Source: Laetiporus sulphureus 93-53 (Eukaryota; Basidiomycota; Agaricomycetes; Polyporales; Laetiporaceae). From it: a stretch of 64,000 nucleotides of DNA. The translations under genes were made by a program, and so were the position numbers. How positions within the stretch are numbered: position 1 is the first letter of the stretch; each line of letters begins with the position of its first letter. The DNA is taken from assembly GCF_001632365.1 (NCBI RefSeq), contig NW_024468534.1, forward strand, positions 362,133 through 426,132, written 5' to 3'. Below the pieces are notes generated by a model. That model was not told the DNA's origin. It searched no databases and worked only from the letters and a program-made list of their open reading frames with translations. Of this stretch, positions 48,490 to 60,216 are shown one piece after another.

Positions 48490-49970
48490 TTACATACCAG
48501 GTCCGAACAAGCTTATCCAGGCTGACGGCCCAGGTCCTCCTTCTCTGGTTTTTGTCTGCCCGCAATATGCGATGATGTATTTCGAAGGGTGCCATGCCAC
48601 CGTTGGAGAAGGACCAAGAGTAGGAACGCGGTGCAACGGCATCCCCGTTTCCGTGGAACACTAGATGCGCCAAGGTCATGAGAATCGAAACGAATCGCAT
48701 TCAAGCTACCACATACAATGTCAATGTACGATCCTGAGTTGGCAATGGCGAGGAATTCTCCATCGTGTGAAAAGCTTAAGGCATTGATGGCGTTGCTGTG
48801 ATTGTCGATTGTCAGTTGTAGAGAGAAAACAATCAAAGTCGCACTAAGACGTACTCGCAAGCGGTGATGGTACGTGCGAAGATCCATTCTGACAGATCGA
48901 ACAAATTCACGATTGCATCATGACCTCCGGATGCGAGATATCTGGCGGAGCTTAGCGTCAAGGGTCCACGACCGTGAAAAACCTAGCGCACCTGCCCCTA
49001 GGGTCCAGAGCTATAGCTGAACATCCTCCAACGTGCGCCGGGGCAGCGTGAATGAGCGATAGAGAGGGAAAAGTGTAGGTGCGAATGTATGTGTCTGACT
49101 GACTTGCGAGCACCACGCCATCACCGGCATGATTGAAGATCGCCGTCGACGCTCCTACCCTGGGCTTGTCGAGTGCATGTTAGATCACATCTGCAGGAAA
49201 GTATGGTCATTACACACTAGGTCCCTGTCCCAGAGGCGCCATTGTTCCTTTCCTCCATCTCCACCGTTTCCGTAGAGAAGGAAGCTAAAGTTTCTAGCTT
49301 GTGTGGCGAAGACCAGGGCTCTGCCGTCGGGAGCGTAGCTTGTCATGACAGGGCGCAAGCCGCCATGCGCTCCGAGATTTATTTGCTGAATATAGCGTGT
49401 TTCTAAAGTGCATGTACAAGTTACCATCCATCGGCTGTTGGGGTCGCTAGAACTTACGTCGGGCATCCCAGAAAACAATCCTCCTGTCCTTCTGGCTGGA
49501 AGTGCAGAACAAGTCCGGATGTGTCGGATTCCAGGATAGGTAATCGACATCGTCCGTGTGTCCGCCAGAGAATAGCGTCGCTGATCGCATCTCCATCTGG
49601 AACATACCACCAAATTGAGCAAACAATGGAGGACCTCATATACGTAGCACGTACACTTTTCTCTGGGTACCATAGCCTCACCGCCTTGTCGATGCCAACC
49701 GCGCCCAGTCTTCTTCCATCGCAGTTCCATGCGACATGGTTCATGGACTGTGGCGAAGGAATGCGGATGTCGCGTGGCCTGAAGGCCGAGAAGGTGGGGG
49801 CCTGCGGGTGAAGCGACGACAGAAGTCACTGACTAGTGTCATATATTGTCCATGAGCGTTCGTACATGAAGCCCACGCGCAGCGAAGGTGGTGTGAGGCG
49901 GTGGTGACGGCGGCCGCTGAGGAGCGGGAATCTCATCCTCCTCCTTCCCGTTAGCGGGTTGGCTGGACAT
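48490..49970 (-). CDS. THOC3: THO complex subunit 3 (THOC3/Tex1), WD40 protein
   Basis: WD40 propeller subunit of the THO/TREX complex that couples transcription to mRNA export. Eight exons (49866-49970, 49657-49801, 49458-49580, 49218-49402, 48992-49164, 48855-48941, 48717-48795 and 48490-48660) give 355 aa. Repeats show as VAWNCDGRRLGAVGIDKAVRLW, then GHTDDVDYLSWNPTHPDLF, HVGGCSAIALDPRGRYLASG with GHDAIVNLFD, NALSFSHDGEFLAIANSG, and PTVAWHPSKYIIAY. The last block and the IDI...TG spacing match THOC3 in particular. The second intron is ambiguous: I used an acceptor ending at 49581, giving PEKTTLFSGGHTDD, but a different donor would change two or three residues. The N-terminus is Pro-rich. 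Confidence 0.88.
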
Positions 49971-50338
49971 GGCTAAATGCAAATACTACAAGGCAACCGT
50001 GGTCCTCTACAAAGCATGAAGGTGCAGTTATTTGCCGACGTATAGAAGCGATTGAACAGGTAGCAGGAAGAGGATTGTTAGGCAATGGAATGCGTAGAGG
50101 AGCAGTAGCTATGGGCGTCTACGAGGTGAATGGCGAATAAGGGCGAATAGGACGAAAGTAATTTACATAGGAAAATGAAAAAGAGCCTCAGTTGAGTCGA
50201 CGACTTTATTGTTTTCCGCACAAAATGGCCAAGTATGGAGTCAAACCGGGGACCTTGGCGTATCACGTAAGCCTCTGACCTATACTTATTGGGTGACTTC
50301 TTGAAAAATAAATCATAATTAGTCTCTGCAGTGCGACA
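49971..50338. promoter_or_regulatory. Divergent promoter THOC3 / NDUFB9 with a tRNA-like segment
   Basis: A 368-bp gap between two start codons. A segment on minus at 50230-50288 resembles a shortened tRNA gene (see findings). No other element is assigned. Confidence 0.4.
50230..50288 (-). other. tRNA-like segment with A-box and B-box matches, too short for a tRNA
   Basis: Read on minus, TAAGTAT and ATACTTG can pair as a 7-bp end stem with one wobble. Between them lie TAGGTCAGAGG (an A-box-like sequence) and GGTTTGACTCC (a B-box-like sequence). The segment is only 59 nt, and no proper T-stem or anticodon stem forms, so it is at best a decayed or partial tRNA-derived element. Confidence 0.3.
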
Positions 50339-50948
50339 ATGACGACGCCTTCACCCTTCACTGTTGCGCATAGACGCTATGTACAGTCTCTGTACAGAAG
50401 AATACTGAACAACGAGCTGGACTGGATAGTGGATCGTAGTTTGTGGAGAGGAAAGGCGATTGCCATCCGCGCAGAGTTCGAGAGGAACAGGTGTGTATCG
50501 CATTTGTACCGCCTCGAAACCCAGGTTCACGGACAGCGCTGGTATCTGCTCGGTGAATTCGATACATCGGCATAAATCTGCTGCAGGAATGTGCATGACC
50601 CTCGGGAGCTTGCTACTATCCTAGAGAAGGCTGAAGCCGATTTGGATTCCAGGAAGCACCCTGATCCCTACCGACGTGAGTAGATCCTCTGAACACCCCA
50701 GAGCCTGTTATGACCATACCTCCCAGCTCCTGAGGCGGTGGACGGTGTGAAATGGTACGTACGTTGTCAAAGCGCCCTCCACTTCGCTGAAGCTGGACAT
50801 GTTTCAGGGAGCGAAACATCCCGGTGAGTTCACTGGCTGTAGCCGGTCATCGCTGATGGATCCCTGATAACCATTTCGCCAGCCCCCTCTTGGACCCATC
50901 TTCGATTTCGAGAAATTCAACAGGGATCACGCCCTTGGCCACCATTGA
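50339..50948 (+). CDS. NDUFB9: Mitochondrial complex I subunit NDUFB9 (B22, LYR family)
   Basis: Accessory subunit of the membrane arm of NADH:ubiquinone oxidoreductase. Five exons (50339-50490, 50587-50675, 50727-50754, 50808-50823 and 50883-50948) give 116 aa. The LYR motif is in YVQSLYRRIL near residue 17, followed by LWRGKAIAIRAEFERNRNV, RKHPDPYRPPEAVDG, KWERNIPPPLGP and IFDFEKFNRDHALGHH. Exon 4 has only 16 nt. Fungal versions are about this long, shorter than the human protein. Presence of this gene fits an aerobic filamentous fungus with complex I. Confidence 0.92.
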
Positions 50949-51516
50949 TTTGCGTGTACCATTGCTCGACATATATACAATCATTGAAGTCCCGCGTTTT
51001 CACCTCCTCATGAGCTTTCCAGTGTCAGTTTCACTGAGCATGACTACTAAGTGTCTTTTATGCGTGATATACTTCAGTCCGGCGGGCTAGCGTTTGTGCT
51101 CGACTACCTGCATATCGATGCACGGTACTAACCGTTGGAACCTCTGTACATGCGACTTTCCGTGAGATTGCTCCGACCTTCACTGGAAAGGTCACCGATA
51201 TTTTTGTCGAGACTTGGCTGCACTGGCCTAGGCAGCTGGGCTTCCTCCTTGGCAAAAGCGGTCTACAATCGTCCTTGGTGGCGACTGCGCTCGTAGCGTC
51301 CACATGCTGCTCCCGCCGACAACCATGTGTGGCTATCCCCGCGGCGATATATATGATCCAACTGACGATTGAGCGACGAAATCAAATGCTTCGCGTACCC
51401 ACGTGCAAAACCTGGGACTCATCAAGCCCCAGACTGAGCCGCCGCCGCTGGGGCAGCCAGCGTCCTCCTTCCATCACCTCGCGCGCAAGTCGTCTCTTCC
51501 ACTCGTTCTCCATCCG
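50949..51516. promoter_or_regulatory. NDUFB9 3' region and lipin promoter
   Basis: A 568-bp tandem gap. The frame just upstream of the lipin ATG stays open for ~38 codons, but the family sequence starts at MNYLRGAVSAIS, so I treat it as 5' UTR. No element is assigned. Confidence 0.4.
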
Positions 51517-54500
51517 ATGAATTATCTCCGGGGGGCTGTCAGCGCAATTAGTGCACCTTATCAGTACTACAAGGATATCAATCCCGCCACCCTCACCGGC
51601 GCCATCGACGTCATCGTGGTCAGTCGTCCCAAGCAGCAACCCACCGATACTAGCCAGGAACATGCACAGCAGGTCGAAGGAAACGAGCTTGTATGCTCGC
51701 CATTCCATGTCAGATTCGGGAAGTGGCAAGTACTCAGGCCGGGAGACAAGAAGGTATGGTTGAGCATCCACATTGACTGTGGCGATCACTCAATCAACCA
51801 TCAGGTCAATCTGTTCGTCAATGGAGACTTGGTGCCATTTCCGATGAAGATTGGGGAAGCAGGCGAGGCATTCTTTGTGTTCGAGACGGACGAGGATGTC
51901 CCGGAAGACCTTGTTACCAGCCCATTGCTTGAGGCAACGAAGCCTGGACAGACCAACGCTGATGTGGAGACCGCAGGCCGCTTTGGTGCACAGGAGGGTC
52001 CGGAATCCACGCCGGAAGCTGGGGAAGAGATTTCATTTTCACAGGAGCCCGACTTCCTCGATCTAAACGCATCCGGTTCTGAAAGGCGAACACCGGAGCC
52101 GCGGCTACAGGACGCGCAGGAAGGCGTATCCGAGCCATCATTATTCTCTCGTACGGCTCACCTTGGAAAGACTGTCGTTGAGGCCGCGATAGGAACAGAG
52201 AAGGTACTGAAGGATAAGCTCAAGGAGGAGATTGTCAAGGATGCCATTTCTGAGGTGGCGCATGACGATCAAACCGCTCTGAAGAAGAAGGCCATCGCTG
52301 CACAAAACGGGGCAGAGAATTTGCGGAGGAGCTTCCTTGAAGGGAAGGGAGATGAAGTCCTGCCGGACACGAAGGCTCAGGGTCCGGAGGTTGTTTATGC
52401 CAATGGTATGTAATATACACCCTTATAGTCAATCTCACTAACGAGGGGGCTTCAGACATGGTCTTCGACATGGAGGGATATCATTCACACGAGCGTGGTC
52501 GTTCCGGTGATACTGTCGCACTCAAGCACGGTGGGTCTCCTTCAAGCGAGCCCAGTACGCCAGGGTCATCTCGTATGTGGCTCAGATACTGCACTAGACG
52601 TCATCTTCATTATATGCTTTAGGAAGCCCATCGCCATCCGCCTCCTCTTCCGCACTCGTTCCTTTCCCCACCATTCGCGCAAAGTCCGAGCCACCACCTG
52701 AGCACGAAACCAGGCTGACCCCATCTGTGGTCACGTCCAGCTCGCCGACCAGCCCACCGACGCACACATTATCGGATCGCATGCACGCAACACAACCGAA
52801 GTTCGTGCAACACAGGCTCTCCTCACTTCCCGCATCACAGGATGCAGACACAGAGGAGTACATGTGGGATTGGGGCAGCTTTCCTCAGCGTACGCCCATT
52901 CGGACGGCGTTCCCGCCTTTCGATGGAAGTAGTGTGAAGGAGAAGGGAAAGGAACGGATGGTAGACTTGGGCCTGAACACGAGCGTAGACAGGGGGGGAG
53001 ATGGAGATACGGTGGTGGCATCCCCGCTGTCGCCCTTGGAGAGCGACGGTGAGAAAGAGGAAAGTCGTAAGTTTGGTGAGGGCGGACGGATTGGAGTCGA
53101 TAGGAGAGACCCCACACGGTTCAGAGTGTCGATCGAGGGACGGACGGTGGACTTTGAGTTGAGTGTAATTCCCGGTATTAGCAAGGAGAATCGGACGGGC
53201 GAGGGTCCGTTAGGCGGGGAAAATGAGGTGATGGATCCTCAGCGATTTGATGGCGGAAAGATTGATTTCCAACGATTCCTGGACGATGAGAGGGTTGTCA
53301 AGGACCCAGACCTTACTATGAGATGGGCTGGGGATACGTAAGTGACTAACATGAGCGCATATATGTGTGGATATAACTGACTGACTCTGCCTGGTTAACA
53401 GATATATCACGCGTAAAGATGCTTCTCCGCTCTTCGATGCACTTATTCCCTGGCGCGAGGCGGCTCTGCGTGGCAAGCTTACCACGTCTCCATCGCGATC
53501 GCCGTCGCCGGGCTGGGACGGCCGTTCGCGCCTTAATAACATCGAGGAGGAGGCACCATATTCGGACGATGAGCAGCGGAGGGCCGACATCGCGAAGACG
53601 ACTGCAAACACGAGTAACACAGAAGGTGCGGTAACACATCTGTCATCATCGTCCTGGGTACGGTGGTGGAGTCGTAGCCGGAGGACGGATAATGCACAAA
53701 GGCCAGGATTGAGAGCTATGAACACGGCGCCATCCACACTAGTACGTTTTCTCGACATCAATAGTCGACTATATGCGCCGTTCTCGCATGCTGACAATGT
53801 CCTCATGTAGCATAGAACAAGATCTGAACACGTTGAGACAGTCCATCTTGCAGTGGCGAGGCGCTCATCATCTCTAGCGCCGCCGTCGCCTGTACTAATA
53901 CTCGAGCCTGAGATGCCCGCTTCAGAAGCATCCTCAGAGGAAGAGAAGCCGAGGAGGAGGAAGCGGTACGCGAAGACATTACGGCTGACGTCAGACCAGC
54001 TGGTGAGTCTCAAGTTTGGATCCTAGGACACTGACGTGACAATGCGACACAGAAATCACTCAAATTGAAGTCCGGCGCGAATAGCATCACGTTCTCGCTG
54101 TCTGCCACTGGAGCGGTTGCATGCACGGCGCGACTGTTCGTGTGGAAGCACACAGATCAGGTCGTAGTATCCGACATCGACGGCACGATCACGAAGTACG
54201 CCTATGCTTACTTGATAGTTGTCATTGACTCACGTCCATCGCAGGTCCGATGCATTGGGCCACGTCTTCACGATGATCGGGCGTGATTGGACGCATCTTG
54301 GCGTGGCTAAGCTGTATACGGACATCTGCCGGAATGGCTATAAGATACTCTATCTCACCTCGAGAGCGATCGGACAGGCAGACACAACGCGTGACTATCT
54401 GAAGGGCATCAGGCAGAATGACTACCAGCTGCCAGAGGGCCCTGTCATCATGAGTCCGGATCGTCTCCTGGCCTCATTCCACCGGTGAGCTTCACAAGAG

Positions 54501-55472
54501 TGTACTGACCCGGGCCTGTAGCTGATAGATATCAGGGAGGTCATCTTACGCAAACCGGAAGTGTTCAAGATGGCGGCTCTGAGGGACATCCAGAAGTTGT
54601 TTGGGAACACTGCGAAGAATCCCTTCTACGCGGGCTTCGGAAACCGTATCACAGATGCCCTGTCCTACCGTAGCGTGAATATTCCGAGCTCGAGGATATT
54701 CACTATTGACTCGTCCGGCGAGGTGAAGATGGAGTTGCTCGAATTGGCTGGATACAAGTCATCGTACGTTTGCAAGGTTCATCACGCCAATATCAGATAC
54801 TCACGCTCTCGCAGGTATATTCACATGACAGACTTAGTCGACCAAATGTTTCCGCCAATTAACAAGAAGTGGGCGGCGGAATACACGGACTTCAACTTTT
54901 GGAAACCTCCTATACAGGAGTTCGCTCTGCCCGACCTGTCACCACCATCGCCCGCCTTAAGTGCGCGGTCCGATACGTCCAATCAGAGCGCGTTGGCTCG
55001 CTTGCGACATTTCAGTCTCGGAGGCGGCAGACAGGCGAACAACATGTCAAAGTTTACATTGCCCCCACCAGCTACGGCGACACATGGAGCAGAGGACGAC
55101 GGACGCAAGACCGAAATGCATTTGCGACAGATGTCGTCGTTTGAGAGGCTGAGCAGCACACTTGTGGGCCTTGCCTCCCCTCTCAGTAGCCCACGGTCGA
55201 GCACGCCCACCTTCATCGATTCTGGCTCAGAAGATGAGGACTACGAGGGAGATTTGGGTAAACAGAAGGGGCGGCGACGACAACGCCGAGAGAGCATGCC
55301 CGGATCGCTACCCGGATCGGATGGTTCTGTCTCCGACGACGACCTCCAATTTACGGTCGACGACCATAACGGTTACGAGTATGATAGCAGCAAGGAGGAC
55401 GAAGCTGCGAATGAGACATTTGATGAGGATCTGCTGGCGGCAGGAGAGATGGAGAAGGTGCCATTCTTGTGA
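51517..55472 (+). CDS. PAH1: Lipin-type phosphatidate phosphatase (Pah1/Ned1)
   Basis: Mg2+-dependent enzyme converting phosphatidic acid to diacylglycerol, at the switch between membrane lipid and storage fat, acting on the ER/nuclear membrane. Nine exons (51517-52405, 52456-52572, 52623-53337, 53402-53741, 53811-54002, 54053-54195, 54245-54484, 54536-54763 and 54815-55472) give 1173 aa. The N-LIP domain begins MNYLRGAVSAISAPYQYYKD and includes NPATLTGAIDVIVV and CSPFHVRFGKW. The HAD catalytic motif DxDxT is DIDGT near residue 794, split from KSDALGHV by an intron, followed by LTSRAIGQADTTRDYLKGI. The middle and the acidic C-terminus are disordered with many SP/TP sites, consistent with phospho-control as in yeast Pah1. 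Confidence 0.96.
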
Positions 55473-55826
55473 AACACGCAACATATCGGATCTGGAGCAG
55501 CATTGCATATTTCCATTCACTGCATTTGGCCCATGTAATACTATCGTCTACCGGCGTACACTACTGCTCCTACATAATGCTGTATTCTTAATCACGCTAG
55601 CGCGGACTCGGTGCAGATATCCATTATTTCCGGTGTGCGTTTTTTTACATGATCGAGAGATGTTCTCGACGGTGATACAAGTCGCGCGGAGCCAACTAGA
55701 AGGGTGTCGATGGGAAGATGCGCTCGGCAGATGGGCGGTGCATACTGAGAGCAATAAAGAACAGGGTAGGAAGAGTGCATACAGTGTCGCTAAGGACGAA
55801 CACAACAGAGATGCTGGGGCTGCGTC
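55473..55826. other. Convergent 3' regions of lipin and RRN3
   Basis: A 354-bp gap between convergent genes, with a T7 run near 55639. No gene is supported. Confidence 0.4.
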
Positions 55827-58409
55827 CTATGCAACGACCAAGGCCGGCCCCAACGGACTGATGCTCATGCCTCCGAATGATTCTCCCAACCCGTCTGCTG
55901 CATCGTCCACATCGGCAGATTTCGCGCCGGTGACAGGAATGCCTTGAGGTTCATGTTCTTCAATGCCATCTTCTGCTTCTTCCATCCCCATCTCATCTTC
56001 ATTATCAATCTCGTCCTCGTCTTCATTGTCGATAGCAATGGATGACCACTCCCGATATACGCCACGGATGTACGAGCTAGAACCGGGGAGCTTGTATGGA
56101 TCGAATGGGAAGAAAGAGTCCAGCTCCGAAGTCATGGAATGCTCGAGCAGCGATGGGTGGATCGTGGATGCCCATCTGCTTCCGGTGGCGGCATTGTTTG
56201 ATGCCGGCTGTTGTGAAGCGTATTCTGACCGCCGATTAGCCTCCATGATGGAGTAGCAGTAGATGAAGTCCGTCGCGTGTGCAATTTGTGCGAATTGCAT
56301 CACCACGGTTTGTGAGCACACCTATGAACTAATGAGCCGACGTACTCACAGACAAGGTAGCGAGACACATACCTTGAGCGGATTGAGCTCCGATGTCACG
56401 ACACGTTGTATGATGTTCAGTTCCATCATCCACTGTTTTGGCGGGGCTCCTACTGAAGTGAACTCATCTATGTCCTCCTGATACTCGAGCAAGTCTCTCC
56501 ACCTAAAGCAGAAAATCAGAAATACGGCCTGCGCGACGGCATAGAACACGCTATGATGCGCCATGCTCGGCGGCACCGCGCCGGCCCTCGTCACTGCCTC
56601 CAGAGTGTCCAGGCGATTCTGCAGGAAGTTGCATAAACAGGCGACGACTCTCCGCGTGCTGTCCCGGTCGACGAACTGTGCGCGGCTGACAAAGCTTGCA
56701 ATATAGCTCGCCGCAGCAGCGCGCGTCACTGCAGGCTGGTCCTCCTCCAGGAGGGATTTCGACACGAGCATACCCTGGAAGAGGTCGCTGAACTCGGGAT
56801 CCAGCGAGGAGTACCAAAACACGAGGAACTGGGTGTAGCGGGACTTGAACGTGCGGAGAATAGTGCGGTCGAAGATGGAAAGGAGCACGTGAAACTGCTG
56901 GCGCCTGAATATTCTGCCTTCCTCGAGGATGGCAGCCGACGGTGGTCTGAACTCAGGTGCAGGCGACGATGGAGTATGAGAACTCGAGCTCGGGGAGCTA
57001 GGTGCTGATATTGACACTGGAGAGGTCTCAGCGTGTGTACGGCTGAAATGGTCGAATATATTCTTCATGATTGCATCCAGTTTGCTGACCATGCCCTGTA
57101 TATGGTGGTAGTTGATCGGGACATCATCCTGAGCCTTGTCATCGGTATCTCCACCTCCCTCCGAGGATAGATCGCTGAGATTATCTCTGTCTTCGTAGTC
57201 ATCGTCGTCCGACTCGGACTCCTCTCCCTCTTGGCCGACAAGGGTGTCGAACGGGTCAAGCTCAAAGATTTCCTCCTGCGCCTGATCAACCAGATGCTCT
57301 TCCAGTTCTTCGAGCTCTACTTGAATCTCAACCTGCATAGCCACCTCAAGAAGGGACAAAATGGATATAGATGTCAGAACTTACATCAATTTGGGTGGCG
57401 CGATCCACGATGAGCGCCAGAATGCTTTCCGCCAACTCCGGGCAGTATTCAGTAATCTTCAATATGTTTTTAATATATGTCACCTGCGATACCACGCTGT
57501 GACTTTTGTGTGGGAAATTGCGGACGAGGAGAGGATGTAGCGTTGATGGCAAGGTAGGAACAAGTGATAAGAGATGCTGAAGCAGATAGTGTATCCGATC
57601 ATACACTACTCTATGAGTGAGGGGCGTGGTCGAGCTTGAAGGCAAACTGGAATCCAGGCCGGATTCTGAACAAGAAGATCAACTATGTACGCTATCAATG
57701 CTATACCGATATAACGCACGATGTGTGAAGCTTCGAGCGATCTTTCCAAGCACTGACGACAAGTATTCCGGTCTGGCACTAATCAGCATCCCAATGAAAG
57801 AGGTGTATGACTTCGCGAAGCTGGTGTCCATCGTCGCCCATGGAACACTGAGTACGGCCTCTACCAGAAGAGAATGACAGCGATCAAGTTGAGAGACAAC
57901 ATGCGAGAGGGCAAAAATCCAATGACGGAGTTGTGACGGGGGTAAAGACGTTTCATCGTGAGGCTTCTTGGGATTGAACTGATCGACTAGTTCGTCGAAG
58001 GCGTCAGAGATACCCTGATATGTGCCAGTGAGCGTTAGCAACGTAGAAACACAGGCAGTTAAATCGTACATTTGTCTTTTGCTGCAGTGCGTTGCGCACA
58101 AATGCAAGATACATATCCTTACGGTACTGTTCATCTTGTCGAAGCAGCTAGTGAGGAATAACTGTAGATACTTTTTAAGATAAACATACCTTGCTTGATC
58201 CTTGAGTTAGTCGCAATAGGTCTTGACACATCCAGAGCTAACTCGGACGCTGAGGATGACCACTGCTTGGACGATGCAGATCGTTCCTTGAAGTCTTCCA
58301 GGGAAAAAACAAACATTTGCGGCGGCTCAAGGTGGCGAAGGCTGGTCGCCGTGGGTCCTGCCTTAGGCTGTCTGACATTGCACTGGATAAAGCGAGAGTG
58401 TAGATCCAT
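55827..58409 (-). CDS. RRN3: RNA polymerase I initiation factor Rrn3 (TIF-IA)
   Basis: Bridges RNA polymerase I to rDNA promoter factors and is a target of growth signalling. Six exons (58190-58409, 58070-58134, 57720-58014, 57385-57665, 56373-57332 and 55827-56321) give about 771 aa. HEAT-repeat landmarks: YRKDMYLAFVRNALQQKTN, THRVVYDRIHYLLQHLLSLV, PSTLHPLLVRNFPHKS, YIKNILKITEYCPELAESIL, TFKSRYTQFLVFWYSSLDPEF, HHSVFYAVAQAVFLIFCFRW, NPLKVCSQTVVMQFAQIAHA and LDSFFPFDPYKLP. An acidic loop (EESESDDDDYEDRD) interrupts the fold, as in other Rrn3 proteins. The start at 58409 (MDLHSRF) is the most uncertain point. Confidence 0.93.
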
Positions 58410-58673
58410 CTCTCCTGCAGATTCGAACAGACATGTAGTAAGCACGGACCAAAAGGTAGCTGACTAAGCAGGGCAACAATTTCATACGTCCAAAGCGCCC
58501 AATGCGGCAAGTGCAGTGTTTAACTCACCTTCCCGAGTCTCTGGCAGCTGCGGTAGCCTGAGCTATTTTCTCAGTCAGGAGGTGAGTTCAATATGATAAC
58601 GTCCTACTATCTTCATATAATTAGAAATTCAGTGACTTCAAGCAGAGTACTGGTAGTCGTTACCAATAGTGGT

Positions 58674-60060
58674 ATGACTCGGTATATTTGGCTTGATTGT
58701 GATCCAGTATGTCACAAGGCTGTTTCATCGTACAGCTGAGCCTCCCGGTTGATTAAACTGCAGGGGCACGACGATGCAACAGCGATAATGCTGGCAGTCC
58801 ACTGTCCTGGTGTGCAGCTGCTAGGCATCTCAACGGTATTATCATCGCATGATGGATTTCGCATGGTGGCTGAAACACATGCGCTATGGCATACAGGTGC
58901 ATGGTAACACAAGTGCAGAGAATACCAATGGAAATGCAGCTCGTTGCTTGTATGCGTTCGCTGCTCCTGCAGACGTGCAGGTCTATCCAGGAGCCACAAA
59001 GCCACTGATAAGACCCACGAGGCATGATCCTGAAATCCATGGGATCGACGGGCTTGGAGGCGTCGATGGCCTGCCATCCGTGGAACACCAAGCTGTACGA
59101 GTACGACTCACTGACGTTAATCGGTCATCTCGAGCAGTAGAGGCGATCGCTCGGGCGATTCGAGATACGTGGAAAGACGGTGCAGGCAACAAGCTCGTTA
59201 TCGTATCTTCTGGACCGATGACCAACATTGCGCTATTCGTGAGCGTATACCCTGACCTCCTCAGTGGGATAGGTAACCTTGCCCCGTTATTGTCCATACG
59301 TCTATTCCCGACTGAAGGACTATCTTAGACGAATTTGTGTTCATGGGCGGAGGGGTTGGCATTGGCAACCGTTCCCCATCGGCAGGTAAGCTTACCTTCA
59401 TCGGTTTCAGTGATATTACCGACGGATAATAGAATTCAACATTCTTTGCGATCGTGCGTTCCGCCATTTGGAAGTTCTTGCTCTCGCGTGCTCTGATGCT
59501 CGTTAAAGCCGAAGCCGCACAGATCGTACTAGACGTACCTGTCAAGAAAACGATGATACCCCTCAACGTGACACATACCGCAATCGTAACCCGCCCTATA
59601 CTCCACAACCTACTCTCGCCCAATTCTCCTATGATCACCAACGCACGTCCTCAAGCTTCCACGAAGCTGCGGCATATGCTCTGGACGCTGATCAGTTTCT
59701 TCGCCGCCGCATACGAGTCCACCTTCGGCTTCGTTGACGGACCGCCACTGCATGATGCTCTGACAATTGCCTATGTTGCCCAGCCGGATCTGTTCACCTG
59801 CAAACGCTACAGAGTGGATGTGGAACTGAGCGGCATGCACACCGCTGGCGAAACTGTAGTTGATATCTGGAACTACCGTGCATGTGACGAGACCTGGGGA
59901 CGGAGCGGGAAGAACTGCCTTGTTGCAGAGAAATTGGATGTAAGGTCTCGTATGTGCCACGGCCGCCCCATGCTGACGACGTGTACAGGTGCCACGCTTC
60001 TTCGACTTGTTTCTCGATTGCGTCGCCCGCTGTGACGCGGTATCCCCTTTGAATCAGTGA
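58674..60060 (+). CDS. URH1: Inosine/uridine-preferring nucleoside hydrolase
   Basis: Hydrolyses ribonucleosides to base and ribose in nucleoside salvage. Seven exons (58674-58706, 58764-58835, 58897-59272, 59329-59385, 59433-59453, 59509-59939 and 59989-60060) give 353 aa. The Ca2+-binding N-terminal signature is WLDCDPGHDDATAIMLA, followed by GISTVHGNT, GIDGLGGVDGLP, VSSGPMTNIAL, FVMGGG-type sequence (FVFMGGGVG) and EFNILCDPEAAQIVL. The C-terminal catalytic stretch is FVDGPPLHDALTIAY, with the general-acid His. Exon 5 is a 21-nt microexon split across FNILCD. Exact base preference (uridine or inosine) is inferred from the family, not seen. Confidence 0.95.
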
Positions 60061-60216
60061 CAACTACATCCAAATGCTGACAAGGTATCGGAACGGCATG
60101 AATGGTCATTCAAGAAAGGGGTATATACATCCATAGATCTACGAGAGAAGTACAACACGCGTATTCAGCCTGATTAAAATTTGGCAAATTGTCTGCCGCT
60201 CAGATTGTCCGCTAGA

